This document shows positions 8,066 to 16,483 of a stretch of 55,751 nucleotides of DNA, piece after piece. Position 1 is the stretch's first letter; each line of letters starts with the position of its first letter. This DNA comes from Erythrobacter sp. UBA1916 (GTDB lineage: Bacteria; Pseudomonadota; Alphaproteobacteria; Sphingomonadales; Sphingomonadaceae), in contig DDFY01000006.1 of assembly GCA_002337385.1 (NCBI GenBank), forward strand, positions 1,673 through 57,423. The letters run 5' to 3'. The notes under the pieces were generated by a model. It was not told the origin of the DNA and did not search any database. It saw only the letters and a list, made by a program, of their open reading frames with translations. The translations under genes and the position numbers were made by a program.

Positions 8066-9615
8066 GCGGGCGGAAGTTCGAACATCATGCAGGCCCCGCC
8101 AAGCGGGCTTTCGTCCGCAACCGAGAGCGTGCCGTCATGCGCATCGATAATGGTGCGGGCGATGGCGAGGCCGAGCCCCGAGTGGTTGCCGAAGTTTTCG
8201 TGATCGGGGCGCTGGGAATGAAACCGGCGGAACACTTTCTCACGCTCGGCCTCGGGGATGCCGGGCCCTTCGTCGCACACCAGCGTGGCCAGCCGGTTGC
8301 CGTTGCGGCGGACGGTGACCGTGATGGTGCCGCCGGGCGGGGAGAAGGAGACGGCATTGTCGATGAGATTTTCCGCCACCCGCTCAAGTCGCAGCGGCAC
8401 GCCCAGCACGCGGGCATCGTCCACCTCCTTGGTAAGCGTCACCACGCAGTCGCGCGTTTCGCCGCGCGCGCGCTTGGTGGCGACGACATTGGCGAACAGT
8501 TCGGCGAGGTCGACCAGTTCGAAGGTGGCGCGGCTCAGTTCGGCATCGATCCGGCTGGCTTCCGAAATCTCGCTGACCAGCCGGTCGATTCGGCGCACGT
8601 CATGCGCTGCGACGTCTTCGAGTTGCGCGCGCAGGTCGGCGTCGGTCACTCTCGGCAGCGACTCGATGGCGCTGCGCAGCGACGCGAGCGGGTTCTTGAT
8701 CTCGTGCGCGACATCGGCGGCAAAGCTCTCGACCGCGTCGATCCGGTGGCGCAGCGCGCCGGTCATGTCGGACACGGCGCGGGCGAGCAGGCCGATCTCG
8801 TCGGCGCGTTCGTCCATGCGTGGCACCTCGATCTCGCGCTCGCGCCCGGCGCGCACCTTCACGGCGGCGCGCACCAGTCTTCGCAGCGGTTCGATGATGG
8901 TGGCGGCGAGGTAGAGCGAGAGCACGATCGAGACGAGCAGCGCGGCGGAGATGATCAGCATCAGGCTGGTGCGCGCGCTGCGCACGGCCTGAGTAATATC
9001 GACCGCGTTGCGCGTGGTGAGCAGGCTGGCACCGGCGAGCCCGACCGGCGCGGCAGCATTGATCATCGGGGTGCCGTCAGGCGCGCGGCGCAGCTCGATC
9101 TGGGTGAACCCCTGCTGGCGGACGCGCGAAAGCTCGGGCCAGGCATCGGCGGCGAGATCTTCGGGCTCGACATAGGGCGGGGCAGCGTCGGCCCCGACGG
9201 CGAAGTTCACCGCCTGGTCGGTCCACCGGGCAAGGTCGTCGGTGAAGGGCGCGGCAACCGGATCGGACAGGGTGAAGGCGGGCGCATCAAGTTCGAAGCT
9301 ATCGGCAACAAGCGTGCCTTTGGCATCGTACATCCGCAACCGCATGCGCTGTTCCTTGCCGATCTGCACCAGCAGCGCTTCCTGCCGTTCGGGCGTGGCC
9401 CCGGCCAGCGCCTCGGCAGTGATCTGCGCTTCGATGCGGGCGAGCTTGTAGCGTTCGTCAAGCAGCTGGCGGCGATAGGAATCGAGGAAGAACAGGCTTA
9501 GCGCCAGCACCAGCAGCGGGATCAGATTGACCGCCAGGATGCGCGTGGTCAGCGAAGCGCCAAGCGGGAAGGCCAGCCGTTCGAGCCGACTGGCGCGCAG
9601 GTCTTCCTCAGCCAT
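8062..9615 (-). CDS. chvG: Sensor histidine kinase ChvG
   Basis: A 517-residue membrane kinase. TM1 (about 25-45) and TM2 (about 216-238) flank a 170-residue periplasmic sensor region. A HAMP linker follows, then the H-box SFAADVAHEIKNPL with phospho-accepting His304, the N-box ENLIDNAVSFSPPGG, and G-boxes DEGPGIP and GLGLAIAR. In rhizobia ChvG (ExoS) responds to acid and envelope cues and is held off by periplasmic ExoR; no exoR is seen here. The ATG at 9615 overlaps the chvI stop by 8 nt. An upstream reading from 9732 lies wholly inside chvI and is rejected. Confidence 0.93.
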   Translation of the reverse strand: MAEEDLRASRLERLAFPLGASLTTRILAVNLIPLLVLALSLFFLDSYRRQLLDERYKLARIEAQITAEALAGATPERQEALLVQIGKEQRMRLRMYDAKGTLVADSFELDAPAFTLSDPVAAPFTDDLARWTDQAVNFAVGADAAPPYVEPEDLAADAWPELSRVRQQGFTQIELRRAPDGTPMINAAAPVGLAGASLLTTRNAVDITQAVRSARTSLMLIISAALLVSIVLSLYLAATIIEPLRRLVRAAVKVRAGREREIEVPRMDERADEIGLLARAVSDMTGALRHRIDAVESFAADVAHEIKNPLASLRSAIESLPRVTDADLRAQLEDVAAHDVRRIDRLVSEISEASRIDAELSRATFELVDLAELFANVVATKRARGETRDCVVTLTKEVDDARVLGVPLRLERVAENLIDNAVSFSPPGGTITVTVRRNGNRLATLVCDEGPGIPEAEREKVFRRFHSQRPDHENFGNHSGLGLAIARTIIDAHDGTLSVADESPLGGACMMFELPPA

Positions 9616-10387
9616 CCGAGAAACTGTAGCCCGCGCCATAGAGTGTCTCGATGGCGGAGAATTCCGGATCGGCGGAGCGGAACTTGCGGCGCAACCGCTT
9701 GATGTGCGAATCGACCGTGCGGTCATCGACAAAAATGTCGTCGGGGTAGGCTGCGTCCATCAGCTGGTTTCGACTTTTTATCACGCCGGGGCGGCGAGCC
9801 AGCTCTTCGAGGATCAGGAATTCGGTCACCGTCAGGCTCACCTCGCGCCCGTCCCAGGTCACCTGATGGCGCGCCGGGTCCATCGCCAGCCGCCCGCGCG
9901 TGATGACGCCGCCTTCGGCCTCGGTCGGCGGTTCGGGCAGCTCCTCACCCGGCACCAGCGGCGCGGCGCGGCGCAGGATCGCACCGATCCGGGCGAGCAG
10001 CAGACGCTGGCTGAAGGGCTTGGCGATATAGTCGTCAGCGCCCATGGCAAGGCCTGCCGCTTCGTCCTCCTCCTCGTCCTTGCTGGTGAGGAAGATCACC
10101 GGCAAAGGCGAATGTTCGCGCAGTTTTTCAAGCAGTTCCATCCCGTCCATGCGCGGCATCTTGATGTCGAACACGGCGAGGTCAGGCGGGTTCGACAGCA
10201 GCGCGCCCAGCGCTGCTTCGCCATCGGAATAGACGCGCGTGGCATAGCCTTCGGCCTGCAAGGCGATCGAGAGCGTGGTGAGAATATTGCGGTCGTCGTC
10301 GACCAGCGCGATCACGCGCTGCGGCTCACCCGAAGCCGGGTCCGTGCCGCTGTCGCCGCCGCGCTGTTCGTCTGCCGCTTCATTCAT
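9608..10387 (-). CDS. chvI: Response regulator ChvI (OmpR/PhoB family)
   Basis: A 259-residue regulator. The receiver has IALVDDDRNILTTLSIALQAEGY, phosphoacceptor Asp74 in FDIKMPRMDGMELL and Lys103 in LTSKDEEEDEAAGLAMGADD, which closely matches rhizobial ChvI. A C-terminal winged-helix DNA-binding domain (about 160-259) ends in VDSHIKRLRRKFR and GAGYSF. It is the first gene of the operon chvI-chvG-hprK-rapZ-EIIA-HPr-TrmH and is divergent from pckA across a 217-bp region. A tandem CATTTCA repeat 20 bp apart lies 67-93 bp upstream of its start. About 20 extra N-terminal residues rich in Gly/Asp precede the receiver. Confidence 0.94.
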   Translation of the reverse strand: MNEAADEQRGGDSGTDPASGEPQRVIALVDDDRNILTTLSIALQAEGYATRVYSDGEAALGALLSNPPDLAVFDIKMPRMDGMELLEKLREHSPLPVIFLTSKDEEEDEAAGLAMGADDYIAKPFSQRLLLARIGAILRRAAPLVPGEELPEPPTEAEGGVITRGRLAMDPARHQVTWDGREVSLTVTEFLILEELARRPGVIKSRNQLMDAAYPDDIFVDDRTVDSHIKRLRRKFRSADPEFSAIETLYGAGYSFSDG

Positions 10388-10453
10388 GCAATCACCTCGT
10401 TAGCCTTGCTGACTACCGCGATGGCATCATTTTCTCAATCATGCAGCTGTTGC

Positions 10454-10480
10454 CATTTCACACAATCGTGTAACATTTCA
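10454..10480. promoter_or_regulatory. Tandem CATTTCA repeats between chvI and pckA
   Basis: CATTTCA occurs at 10454-10460 and again at 10474-10480, exactly 20 bp apart (two helical turns, same face). Between and around them lies ACAC-N4-GTGT (10460-10471). OmpR-family regulators such as ChvI bind tandem direct repeats, so this is a candidate autoregulatory and/or pckA operator. It is only an inference from spacing and position. Confidence 0.4.
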
Positions 10481-10593
10481 GGTCACATGCTGCACCTTTG
10501 TCGTGCAGCAAATTGACCTTGCGGGGCGGTCCGACTATGCGCCCTGCCAATCGCCCGGCGACCGTCCGAGTACGCCACGACACAATCTGCGTG

Positions 10594-10607
10594 AGGAGAC
10601 GCATGTG
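10594..10607 (+). promoter_or_regulatory. RBS fixing the GTG start of pckA
   Basis: AGGAG at 10594-10598 sits 6 nt before GTG at 10605. An ATG two bases earlier (10603) is out of frame and immediately followed by TGA. The in-frame ATG at 10503 has no family-like sequence behind it. GTG is therefore the best start. Confidence 0.75.
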
Positions 10608-12227
10608 ACAATTCCCCTGAACGTTCCCCTGTCCGAGCAGGGCCTTTCGACCAAGGCCACAATCTATCCCAACATGGGCACTGCGGCGCTGGTGGAACAT
10701 GCTCTGGCGCGCGGCGAGGGCAAGCTGGCCGCTCATGGTCCGCTGGTGGTCGAGACGGGGCGTTTCACCGGGCGCAGCGTGAAGGACAAGTTCGTGGTGC
10801 GCGACGCCACGACCGAAGATTCGATCAACTGGGGCGCCATCAACCAGCCGATGAGCCCGGAACACTTCGCCAACCTCAAGGCCGATTTCCTTGCCGCGCT
10901 GGAAGACAAGGACGAGCTCTACGTGGCCGACCTGTTCGGCGGTTCGCAGCCCGAATATCGCGTGAACGTGCGCGTCATCACGCAGATGGCCTGGCACTCG
11001 CTGTTCGTGCGCACGCTGCTGGTGCGCCCGACGGAAGATGAGCTGTCGAGCTTCGACCCTGAATATACGATCATCAACCTGCCCAGCTTCAAGGCCGATC
11101 CGGAACGCCACGGCTGCCGCTCGGACACCGTGATCGCAGTCAACTTCACCGAGAAGCTGATCCTCATCGGCAACACCGAATATTCGGGCGAGATGAAGAA
11201 GGGCGTGTTCGGCCTGCTGAACTACCTCCTGCCTGAGCAGGGCGTGATGCCGATGCACTGCTCGGCCAACATTGGCGCCGATGGCAAGACGGCGATCTTC
11301 TTCGGCCTGTCGGGCACCGGCAAGACCACGCTTTCGGCCGATGCCAGCCGCACGCTGATCGGCGACGACGAGCACGGCTGGTCGGACTCGGCGGTCTTCA
11401 ACTTCGAAGGCGGCTGCTATGCCAAGGTGATCGACCTTTCGGCCGAGGGCGAGCCGGAAATCTACGCCACCACCCGCATGTTCGGCACGATCCTCGAGAA
11501 CGTGGCCATGGACGAGGGTACGCGCGAGATCGACTTCACCGACACCAGCAAGACCGAGAACACCCGCGGTGCCTATCCGATCGAGTTCATCCCGAACACC
11601 TCGGAGAAGAACCTCGGCCCGGTCCCGTCGAACGTGGTCATGCTGACCGCTGATGCTTTCGGCGTAATGCCTCCGATTGCGCGGCTCACCCCTGAGCAGG
11701 CGATGTATCACTTCCTCTCGGGCTACACCGCCAAGGTCGCCGGCACCGAGATCGGCGTGACCGAGCCGGAAGCCACCTTCTCGACCTGCTTCGGCGCGGC
11801 CTTCATGCCGCGTCACCCGTCGATTTACGGCAACCTGCTGAAGAAGCGGATCGCCGAGGGCAATGCGCAGTGCTGGCTGTTCAACACCGGCTGGACTGGC
11901 GGCAAGTATGGCGTTGGCAACCGCATGCCGCTGAAGGCGACGCGCGGCCTGCTGAACGCAGCGCTCGACGGCAAGATGGACAACGTGGAATTCCGCAAGG
12001 ACCCGAACTTCGGCTTCGACGTGCCGGTGTTCGTGCCTGCGCTGGAAGAGCTGGGCATCGACCAGACGATCCTCGACCCGCGTTCGACCTGGGCCGACAA
12101 GGAAGCCTACGACGAAATGGCGCAGCACCTGGTGAAGCTGTTCGTCGGCAACTTCGAGCAGTTTGATGCCTATGTTGACGATGCAGTGAAGCAGGCCGCG
12201 CCGCAGCTCGCTGCGCAGCCGGCCTGA
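10605..12227 (+). CDS. pckA: Phosphoenolpyruvate carboxykinase (ATP)
   Basis: A 540-residue enzyme that converts oxaloacetate and ATP to phosphoenolpyruvate, CO2 and ADP, the entry step of gluconeogenesis. Motifs: TGRFTGRSVKDKFVV substrate loop (about 51-65), kinase-1a/Walker A GLSGTGKTTLS (234-244), kinase-2 LIGDDEHGW (251-259) and the FEGGCYAK segment. The GTG start is chosen on its Shine-Dalgarno. It is divergent from the chvI operon, an arrangement conserved in alphaproteobacteria that couples carbon status to the ChvG/ChvI-PTS genes. It converges on the metalloprotease-like gene, with a CGAACCG/CGGTTCG pair (12240-12277) spanning the junction. Confidence 0.96.
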   Translation: MTIPLNVPLSEQGLSTKATIYPNMGTAALVEHALARGEGKLAAHGPLVVETGRFTGRSVKDKFVVRDATTEDSINWGAINQPMSPEHFANLKADFLAALEDKDELYVADLFGGSQPEYRVNVRVITQMAWHSLFVRTLLVRPTEDELSSFDPEYTIINLPSFKADPERHGCRSDTVIAVNFTEKLILIGNTEYSGEMKKGVFGLLNYLLPEQGVMPMHCSANIGADGKTAIFFGLSGTGKTTLSADASRTLIGDDEHGWSDSAVFNFEGGCYAKVIDLSAEGEPEIYATTRMFGTILENVAMDEGTREIDFTDTSKTENTRGAYPIEFIPNTSEKNLGPVPSNVVMLTADAFGVMPPIARLTPEQAMYHFLSGYTAKVAGTEIGVTEPEATFSTCFGAAFMPRHPSIYGNLLKKRIAEGNAQCWLFNTGWTGGKYGVGNRMPLKATRGLLNAALDGKMDNVEFRKDPNFGFDVPVFVPALEELGIDQTILDPRSTWADKEAYDEMAQHLVKLFVGNFEQFDAYVDDAVKQAAPQLAAQPA

Positions 12228-12264
12228 GCCAGCTAAGAGCGAACCGAGGCGGACACCCGGCGGG

Positions 12265-13809
12265 CTAGGCCGGTTCGGGTTCCACCTCGGGCGGATCGAT
12301 AATCAGGGGCGGGGTCCAGTTGAAGGGCTCCGCCTCTTCTGCATTCTTCGTGGCGTTCATGAAGAATTGCGCCAGCTTCCCCAGCTTTCCGCCATGCGGA
12401 TCGAAGGCGAGCGGGGCTGCCAGCGCGCGGGCCAAGGCGATCTTGCCCTGGCTGGCAACCATCGTCGCCACCTCAAGCGCAAGCGAGCGGTCGAACGGGG
12501 CAAGTTCGCTGGCACGCTCAAGCGCCTGACGGGCGAGCTCGGTCGGTTCCTTGCCGCGTTTCTGCAGAGAGCGATAATAATAGATCAGCGGCAGCGGGTG
12601 ATCTGGCTCCCTTGCGTTAAGCGCGCTGAACGGCTCCATCGCTTTGCTATAGGCTTCCTCGCGCTCGTCCATTGAAGCGTCGGCCGCCAGGTTGAACAGC
12701 GCATAGCCCTTCTGCACATAGGCGTTCACCACTGAGGGATCGGCTGCGATGGCCCGGTTTGCCGCGGCGAGAGCCTCGGCATCGTTGCCAGCGTCCAGCT
12801 CGGCTTCGGCCAGCGCGGCAAGGACACCGGCATCATCGGGATAGGAGGCTGCGATCGCGCGGACCTTGGGCAGCAGTTCCAACGCGTCTTCGTGTGACAC
12901 CCCGCGCTTCGAGATAATCTGCAACGGCAGAACCTCGTCCATACCATCACTTAGTTCGCTGACATAAACCGCTCCGGGCGTAACCATGGTCGGGCGCAGT
13001 GTAAGCATCATCATGCGGCGCTGATGCAGGTAGTCGTCGAGGTCGGATTCCAGCTGGTCGAGATCGCCAAATGCCTGCTCTGCCGCAGCCATAGCGCTCA
13101 TGCCTTCGCTGAGCGCAGTTGTGTAGGCGCTGAACTGGCCGGGGCGCTCGTTCGATAGGCTCAGGTAGTGAAACAGCAGCCAGGCCCGGCCGTAGAAAGC
13201 GTCATGCCGGGTGCTGGTTCGCTGGGCGTAAAGATCGGCGTCGAGCAGTTCGCGGATCGGTACGTCAGCCGCGTAGAACAGGTCTCCGGCGCGGTGCATC
13301 GCCGGGCGGCCGATTTCCACCCCGCCGTCGGACGGGAAGCGGGCTGAAGCAAAGAATTCCGCACCCCCTTCCGACATCCATGGTGGCTGCGGGAACCGGC
13401 TGCTGATGGAGGCGAAATAATGCGCATATTCGTGCAGCAACACGACCACCGAGAAAGGCGGTTCGCGCGTAGTTGGGTGGGCATCCTGCACAAAGGCGAC
13501 TGACCCTCCGGCGCGGGCCGAATAGAAGCCTGCAATCTCTCTGCTGCCCGCCAGGCGCTGCATATCCGAGCTTCCACCGACGGCATATATCGTCACGCGG
13601 TTGGACGGGCTGGGCGTCTCGGTGGTTTTGCCGGTGAGGAATTCCAGGGCTTTGTGAAATCGCTCCAGCATGTTGCCGAACCGTGCGAGATCGCGCGCGG
13701 AATCATCGGCATAGATGATGAAGTGCTCACTCTCGGCCTTGCGCCAGCGTGCCTGTGCCGGCGTCGCCATCAGTGTGATGCAGCAAAGCGCTGCGATCAG
13801 TGCACGCAT
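12265..13809 (-). CDS. Secreted HExxH metalloprotease-like protein with C-terminal TPR-like repeats
   Basis: A 514-residue protein with a clear Sec signal peptide (cut near AQA, residue about 20). HEYAHYF (His126, Glu127, His130) followed about 20 residues later by SEGGAEFFA is a gluzincin-type zinc site (HExxH...E), as in DUF1570-like peptidases. The second half contains TPR-like helices (AEAELDAGNDAEALAAANRAIAADPSVVNAYVQKGYALFN) and ends in a proline/glutamate-rich tail. Substrate unknown. It is monocistronic and faces the pckA 3' end. Peptidase activity is inferred from motif geometry only. Confidence 0.75.
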   Translation of the reverse strand: MRALIAALCCITLMATPAQARWRKAESEHFIIYADDSARDLARFGNMLERFHKALEFLTGKTTETPSPSNRVTIYAVGGSSDMQRLAGSREIAGFYSARAGGSVAFVQDAHPTTREPPFSVVVLLHEYAHYFASISSRFPQPPWMSEGGAEFFASARFPSDGGVEIGRPAMHRAGDLFYAADVPIRELLDADLYAQRTSTRHDAFYGRAWLLFHYLSLSNERPGQFSAYTTALSEGMSAMAAAEQAFGDLDQLESDLDDYLHQRRMMMLTLRPTMVTPGAVYVSELSDGMDEVLPLQIISKRGVSHEDALELLPKVRAIAASYPDDAGVLAALAEAELDAGNDAEALAAANRAIAADPSVVNAYVQKGYALFNLAADASMDEREEAYSKAMEPFSALNAREPDHPLPLIYYYRSLQKRGKEPTELARQALERASELAPFDRSLALEVATMVASQGKIALARALAAPLAFDPHGGKLGKLAQFFMNATKNAEEAEPFNWTPPLIIDPPEVEPEPA

Positions 13810-13920
13810 ATCTGTCTTGTCCCCTTCGGCCCGAACAGAGGCACGATGCAGATGGCATGTGAATCGTTCAAGACGATAGATTTAACGCGGTGATCTGCAA
13901 AGTTGTCCTTGTTTTTGCGC

Positions 13921-13937
13921 AATTGGTGGCCACAATT
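13921..13937. repeat. Interrupted palindrome upstream of the DUF937-like gene
   Basis: AATTG-GTGGCCA-CAATT (5-bp arms, 7-bp spacer; GTGGCCAC is itself palindromic) sits 27 bp before the next start codon. It could be an operator, but short arms give little weight. Confidence 0.25.
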
Positions 13938-13963
13938 CAAAGCAGCCGACAAGGAGACTGACC

Positions 13964-14320
13964 ATGAGCATGTTCGACACCATCCTGAAGACCATCGCCG
14001 GTTCGCCCGACGACGTGGTGAACCTTGCGGACAAGCTCGGCATCCCGCCCGGGTTGGTCGAAAAGGCGATTGCCGCGCTCGCTCAGGCGCATCCGATGCA
14101 GGGCGATACGGTCGAACTGGCCTCGGCCAAGACCGGGCTCGACACCGGCACGCTGTCTCAGATCGTTGCCCAGATCGGCGGCGAGGGATCGCTGACCGAG
14201 TTCGCCACTGCGATCCAGAACGATCCGGGCAGCCTTGCCAGCCTGCTCGACCGTGATGGCGACGGTAACCCGGTCAACGACGTGATGGGCATGGCCAAGG
14301 GCCTGTTCAACAAGGGCTGA
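13964..14320 (+). CDS. Small DUF937/YidB-like protein
   Basis: A 118-residue protein without signal peptide. The pattern of short helices with LGIPPGLVEKAIAALAQ, TLSQIVAQIGGEGSLTEF and the C-terminal LLDRDGDGNPVNDVMGMAKGLF resembles DUF937 proteins, which carry a similar DRDGDG...DDV...GLF tail. Function of the family is unknown. It has a good AAGGAG Shine-Dalgarno 9 nt before the ATG. It stands alone, divergent from the metalloprotease-like gene and convergent with the DUF885 gene. Confidence 0.65.
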   Translation: MSMFDTILKTIAGSPDDVVNLADKLGIPPGLVEKAIAALAQAHPMQGDTVELASAKTGLDTGTLSQIVAQIGGEGSLTEFATAIQNDPGSLASLLDRDGDGNPVNDVMGMAKGLFNKG

Positions 14321-14328
14321 CGCCCCTG

Positions 14329-14361
14329 TGCGAGCGCGCCGCCTAGCCGCGGGCGCTCGCA
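14329..14361. terminator. Hairpin between convergent genes (possible bidirectional terminator)
   Basis: TGCGAGCGC (14329-14337) and GCGCTCGCA (14353-14361) form perfect 9-bp arms around a 15-nt loop. The hairpin overlaps the last codons of the DUF885 gene. It lacks a U-run on either strand, so it would be an imperfect terminator or an mRNA 3'-end stabiliser. Confidence 0.4.
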
Positions 14362-16181
14362 ATATAGCGGCCAATGTCCTGCGCCAGCACATCAAGCGGG
14401 ACATTGCCGCCTTCCACCACCGCCATGTCGAAGTCCTTGAGGCTGTAACGCGGCCCCAGCGCCTCGCGCGCGCGGTCGCGCTGGCGCAGGATTTCCAGCT
14501 TGCCGATCATGTAGCCGCAGGCCTGCCCCGGCCATGAGCAATAGCGGTCGATCTCGCTGGCCATCTCGTCCTGCCCGTCGCCGGTCTGCTCGGTGATGAA
14601 GGTGAGCGCTTCGGCGCGGCTCCAGCGCTTGGCGTGCATCCCGGTATCGACCACCATGCGGCAGGCGCGGAAGGCCGCATCCTGCAGGTAGCCGAGCTGC
14701 CAGGCCGGGTGATCGGCATAGGCGCCCAGTTCGTCGGCCAGCTGCTCGGCATAAAGCGCCCAGCCTTCGCTGAAGGCATTGAAGGCAAGGATCGAGCGGA
14801 TCAGCGGCAGCTGGTTCGAGTATTCGCCCTGCCACACGTGGCCGGGAATGGTCTCGTGGTGGACCAGCGTGGGCAGGGTATATTTGCGGTGCAGATCGGT
14901 GGTCAGCAAGTTGATCCACATCTTGCCAGGAATGCTGCCATCCTTCGAGCCCGCGCCGCCATAGGCGGTCGGCGCGCCGGGCTCTTCGGCCAGCGGCAGG
15001 CGGCGCACTTCGAGATTGGCGGGCACGGTGCGGCTGAAGGCGCGCGGCATCTGCGCGCGGATCCAGTCGATGCGCTCGTGAATGAAGTCCATGATCTGGG
15101 CGCGGCCTTCGTCGCCCTCGGCAAACTTGAAGCGGTCGTCCTCGGAGAGCTGCTTCATGCGCTGGCCCGGCGTGCCCTCGGTATAGCCGAGCGAGCGCAG
15201 GATCGGGTCCATCTTGGCGTGGATCGAGGCGAGGGTGTCGTGGCCCAGCTCGTGCACCTCGTCGGGCGTGAGGTCTGTGGTGGTGCTCGCCTTGAGCGCC
15301 CAGCGATAGTAGTCCGGACCGCCGGGGCGTGCCCACATGCCCGCCTGTGAGGTGGCAAGCGAGCGCTCGATCTTCAGCTCCTCCAGCTGCGCGGTGAGCG
15401 CGGGGACGATGGTGGTTTGCGCAAGACGCGTCGCATGGGGCAGCGCGGCCTTGGCTTCGGGCAGATCCGAGCGGCCCAGCGGCATGACCCAGGCGCCGCC
15501 CTCGGCGGTGTCGGCGATGGTCTGCTCCATCTGGCCGATCGCCTTGTCGAGCAGGAAGTCGGGCGGGACGAGGCCCATTTCGCGCGCCGCGCTGATCCGC
15601 TCCAGCTCGCCCCCGAGCGAGGCGGGCACCTGCGCCAGCTTCTCCATATAGTAGCCGACATCGGAGCCATCGCGCAGCGGCTGGTCCGAATCGAGGCTGC
15701 GCGGCAGGTCGAGATAGCCGCCGACGTTCTGGATCACGACATAGGGCGCATTGCGCCAGGAGCCGACCGCCACGTCGCCATAGGGCTGGGCAAAGCCTTC
15801 GATCGCCGTGGCATAGGCGCTTTTCACCACTTCGAGGCTGGTGCGGATGGTCGGGTCGAGCCCGTTTTCGTCCACCGCTGAAACACGCGCGAGGTCTTCG
15901 ACCAGGGTGCCGGCATAGGCGGCCTGACCTGCGGGCGTGGTGTCTTCGAGCTGGCCGCGCAGGGCCGCGTGAACGCCGGTATCGACCCCGAGCTCGGTCG
16001 CCCGGTTAGGTTCGTGCGCGAGCAGGCGCCAGGCCGCGTCGTTGAGCAGAGCTGTGGCATCGGGGCTGGCGCTGCCGGTGGCGGCGGTGACGCAGCCGGG
16101 CAGCGTTGCGGCGATGGCAAGGCCGGAGGCGCCTTTCAGGGCAGCGCGACGGGTAAGAGCGGGGGTGGTAAAGCTGTTCAT
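14343..16181 (-). CDS. DUF885 family protein with Tat signal and HExxxGH motif
   Basis: A 612-residue exported protein. LTRRAALKGASGLAIAATLPGC is a twin-arginine-like signal ending in a lipobox (LPGC). The body is DUF885, with the family motif HETIPGH at 442-448 followed by NAFSEGWALYAEQLADELG, a variant zinc-peptidase arrangement (HExxxGH...E). Some DUF885 members are annotated as carboxypeptidases, but substrate is not known. Several conserved aromatic stretches (GPDYYRWAL, GYLQDAAFRACRMV) match the family and length is normal. It is monocistronic. Confidence 0.88.
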   Translation of the reverse strand: MNSFTTPALTRRAALKGASGLAIAATLPGCVTAATGSASPDATALLNDAAWRLLAHEPNRATELGVDTGVHAALRGQLEDTTPAGQAAYAGTLVEDLARVSAVDENGLDPTIRTSLEVVKSAYATAIEGFAQPYGDVAVGSWRNAPYVVIQNVGGYLDLPRSLDSDQPLRDGSDVGYYMEKLAQVPASLGGELERISAAREMGLVPPDFLLDKAIGQMEQTIADTAEGGAWVMPLGRSDLPEAKAALPHATRLAQTTIVPALTAQLEELKIERSLATSQAGMWARPGGPDYYRWALKASTTTDLTPDEVHELGHDTLASIHAKMDPILRSLGYTEGTPGQRMKQLSEDDRFKFAEGDEGRAQIMDFIHERIDWIRAQMPRAFSRTVPANLEVRRLPLAEEPGAPTAYGGAGSKDGSIPGKMWINLLTTDLHRKYTLPTLVHHETIPGHVWQGEYSNQLPLIRSILAFNAFSEGWALYAEQLADELGAYADHPAWQLGYLQDAAFRACRMVVDTGMHAKRWSRAEALTFITEQTGDGQDEMASEIDRYCSWPGQACGYMIGKLEILRQRDRAREALGPRYSLKDFDMAVVEGGNVPLDVLAQDIGRYIASARG

Positions 16182-16266
16182 GCCATCTGGTTACAGGCGC
16201 AACCGGGCAAGTCAAACGTCTCACGTCAAACTGGCGATCGCCGCGTGACCGGGCTAGGGACATGCC

Positions 16267-16470
16267 ATGTTTGACGTAATCGTTTCTGTGGTGATGCTGG
16301 CCGCCGCTTTCCTGATTGGCGGCGGTGTTACGCTGCTGCGCCGGGGCGAGAAGCCGCGCGGTCTGCTGATGCTCATCCTCGCCTTCGTGATGGTCGCCAA
16401 TGTGGCGATCTGGGTGGTCCCAGACGATGACGGCGACGTCCCGCTAAGAGACGTCGCCGCCGAAGACTAG
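16267..16470 (+). CDS. Small two-helix membrane protein
   Basis: A 67-residue protein with two predicted membrane segments (about 3-22 and 33-52) joined by a positively charged loop (RRGEKPRG), then an acidic C-terminal tail (PDDDGDVPLRDVAAED). No family is recognised. Good codon usage and a head-to-head position 85 bp from the DUF885 gene support it being real. Its last codons form half of a strong hairpin. Confidence 0.65.
   Translation: MFDVIVSVVMLAAAFLIGGGVTLLRRGEKPRGLLMLILAFVMVANVAIWVVPDDDGDVPLRDVAAED
16431..16459. terminator. 10-bp-arm hairpin at the gene 3' end
   Basis: CGGCGACGTC (16431-16440) and GACGTCGCCG (16450-16459) are perfect complements with a 9-nt loop, lying in the last codons of the small membrane protein gene and 25 bp from the end of convergent tonB. 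There is no U-run. A shared 3'-end element is likely. Confidence 0.5.
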
Positions 16471-16483
16471 CGCTGCGCGGTGC

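Noticed and set aside
10503..10604. N-terminal extension of PckA to an upstream ATG
   Set aside because: The 34 extra residues are not family-like and lack a Shine-Dalgarno; GTG at 10605 has a well-placed AGGAG.
10458..12128. Long minus-strand open frame (about 556 codons) opposite pckA
   Set aside because: It is the antisense shadow of pckA in GC-rich DNA: His/Arg/Ala-rich translation, no family motif, whereas pckA has every active-site motif.
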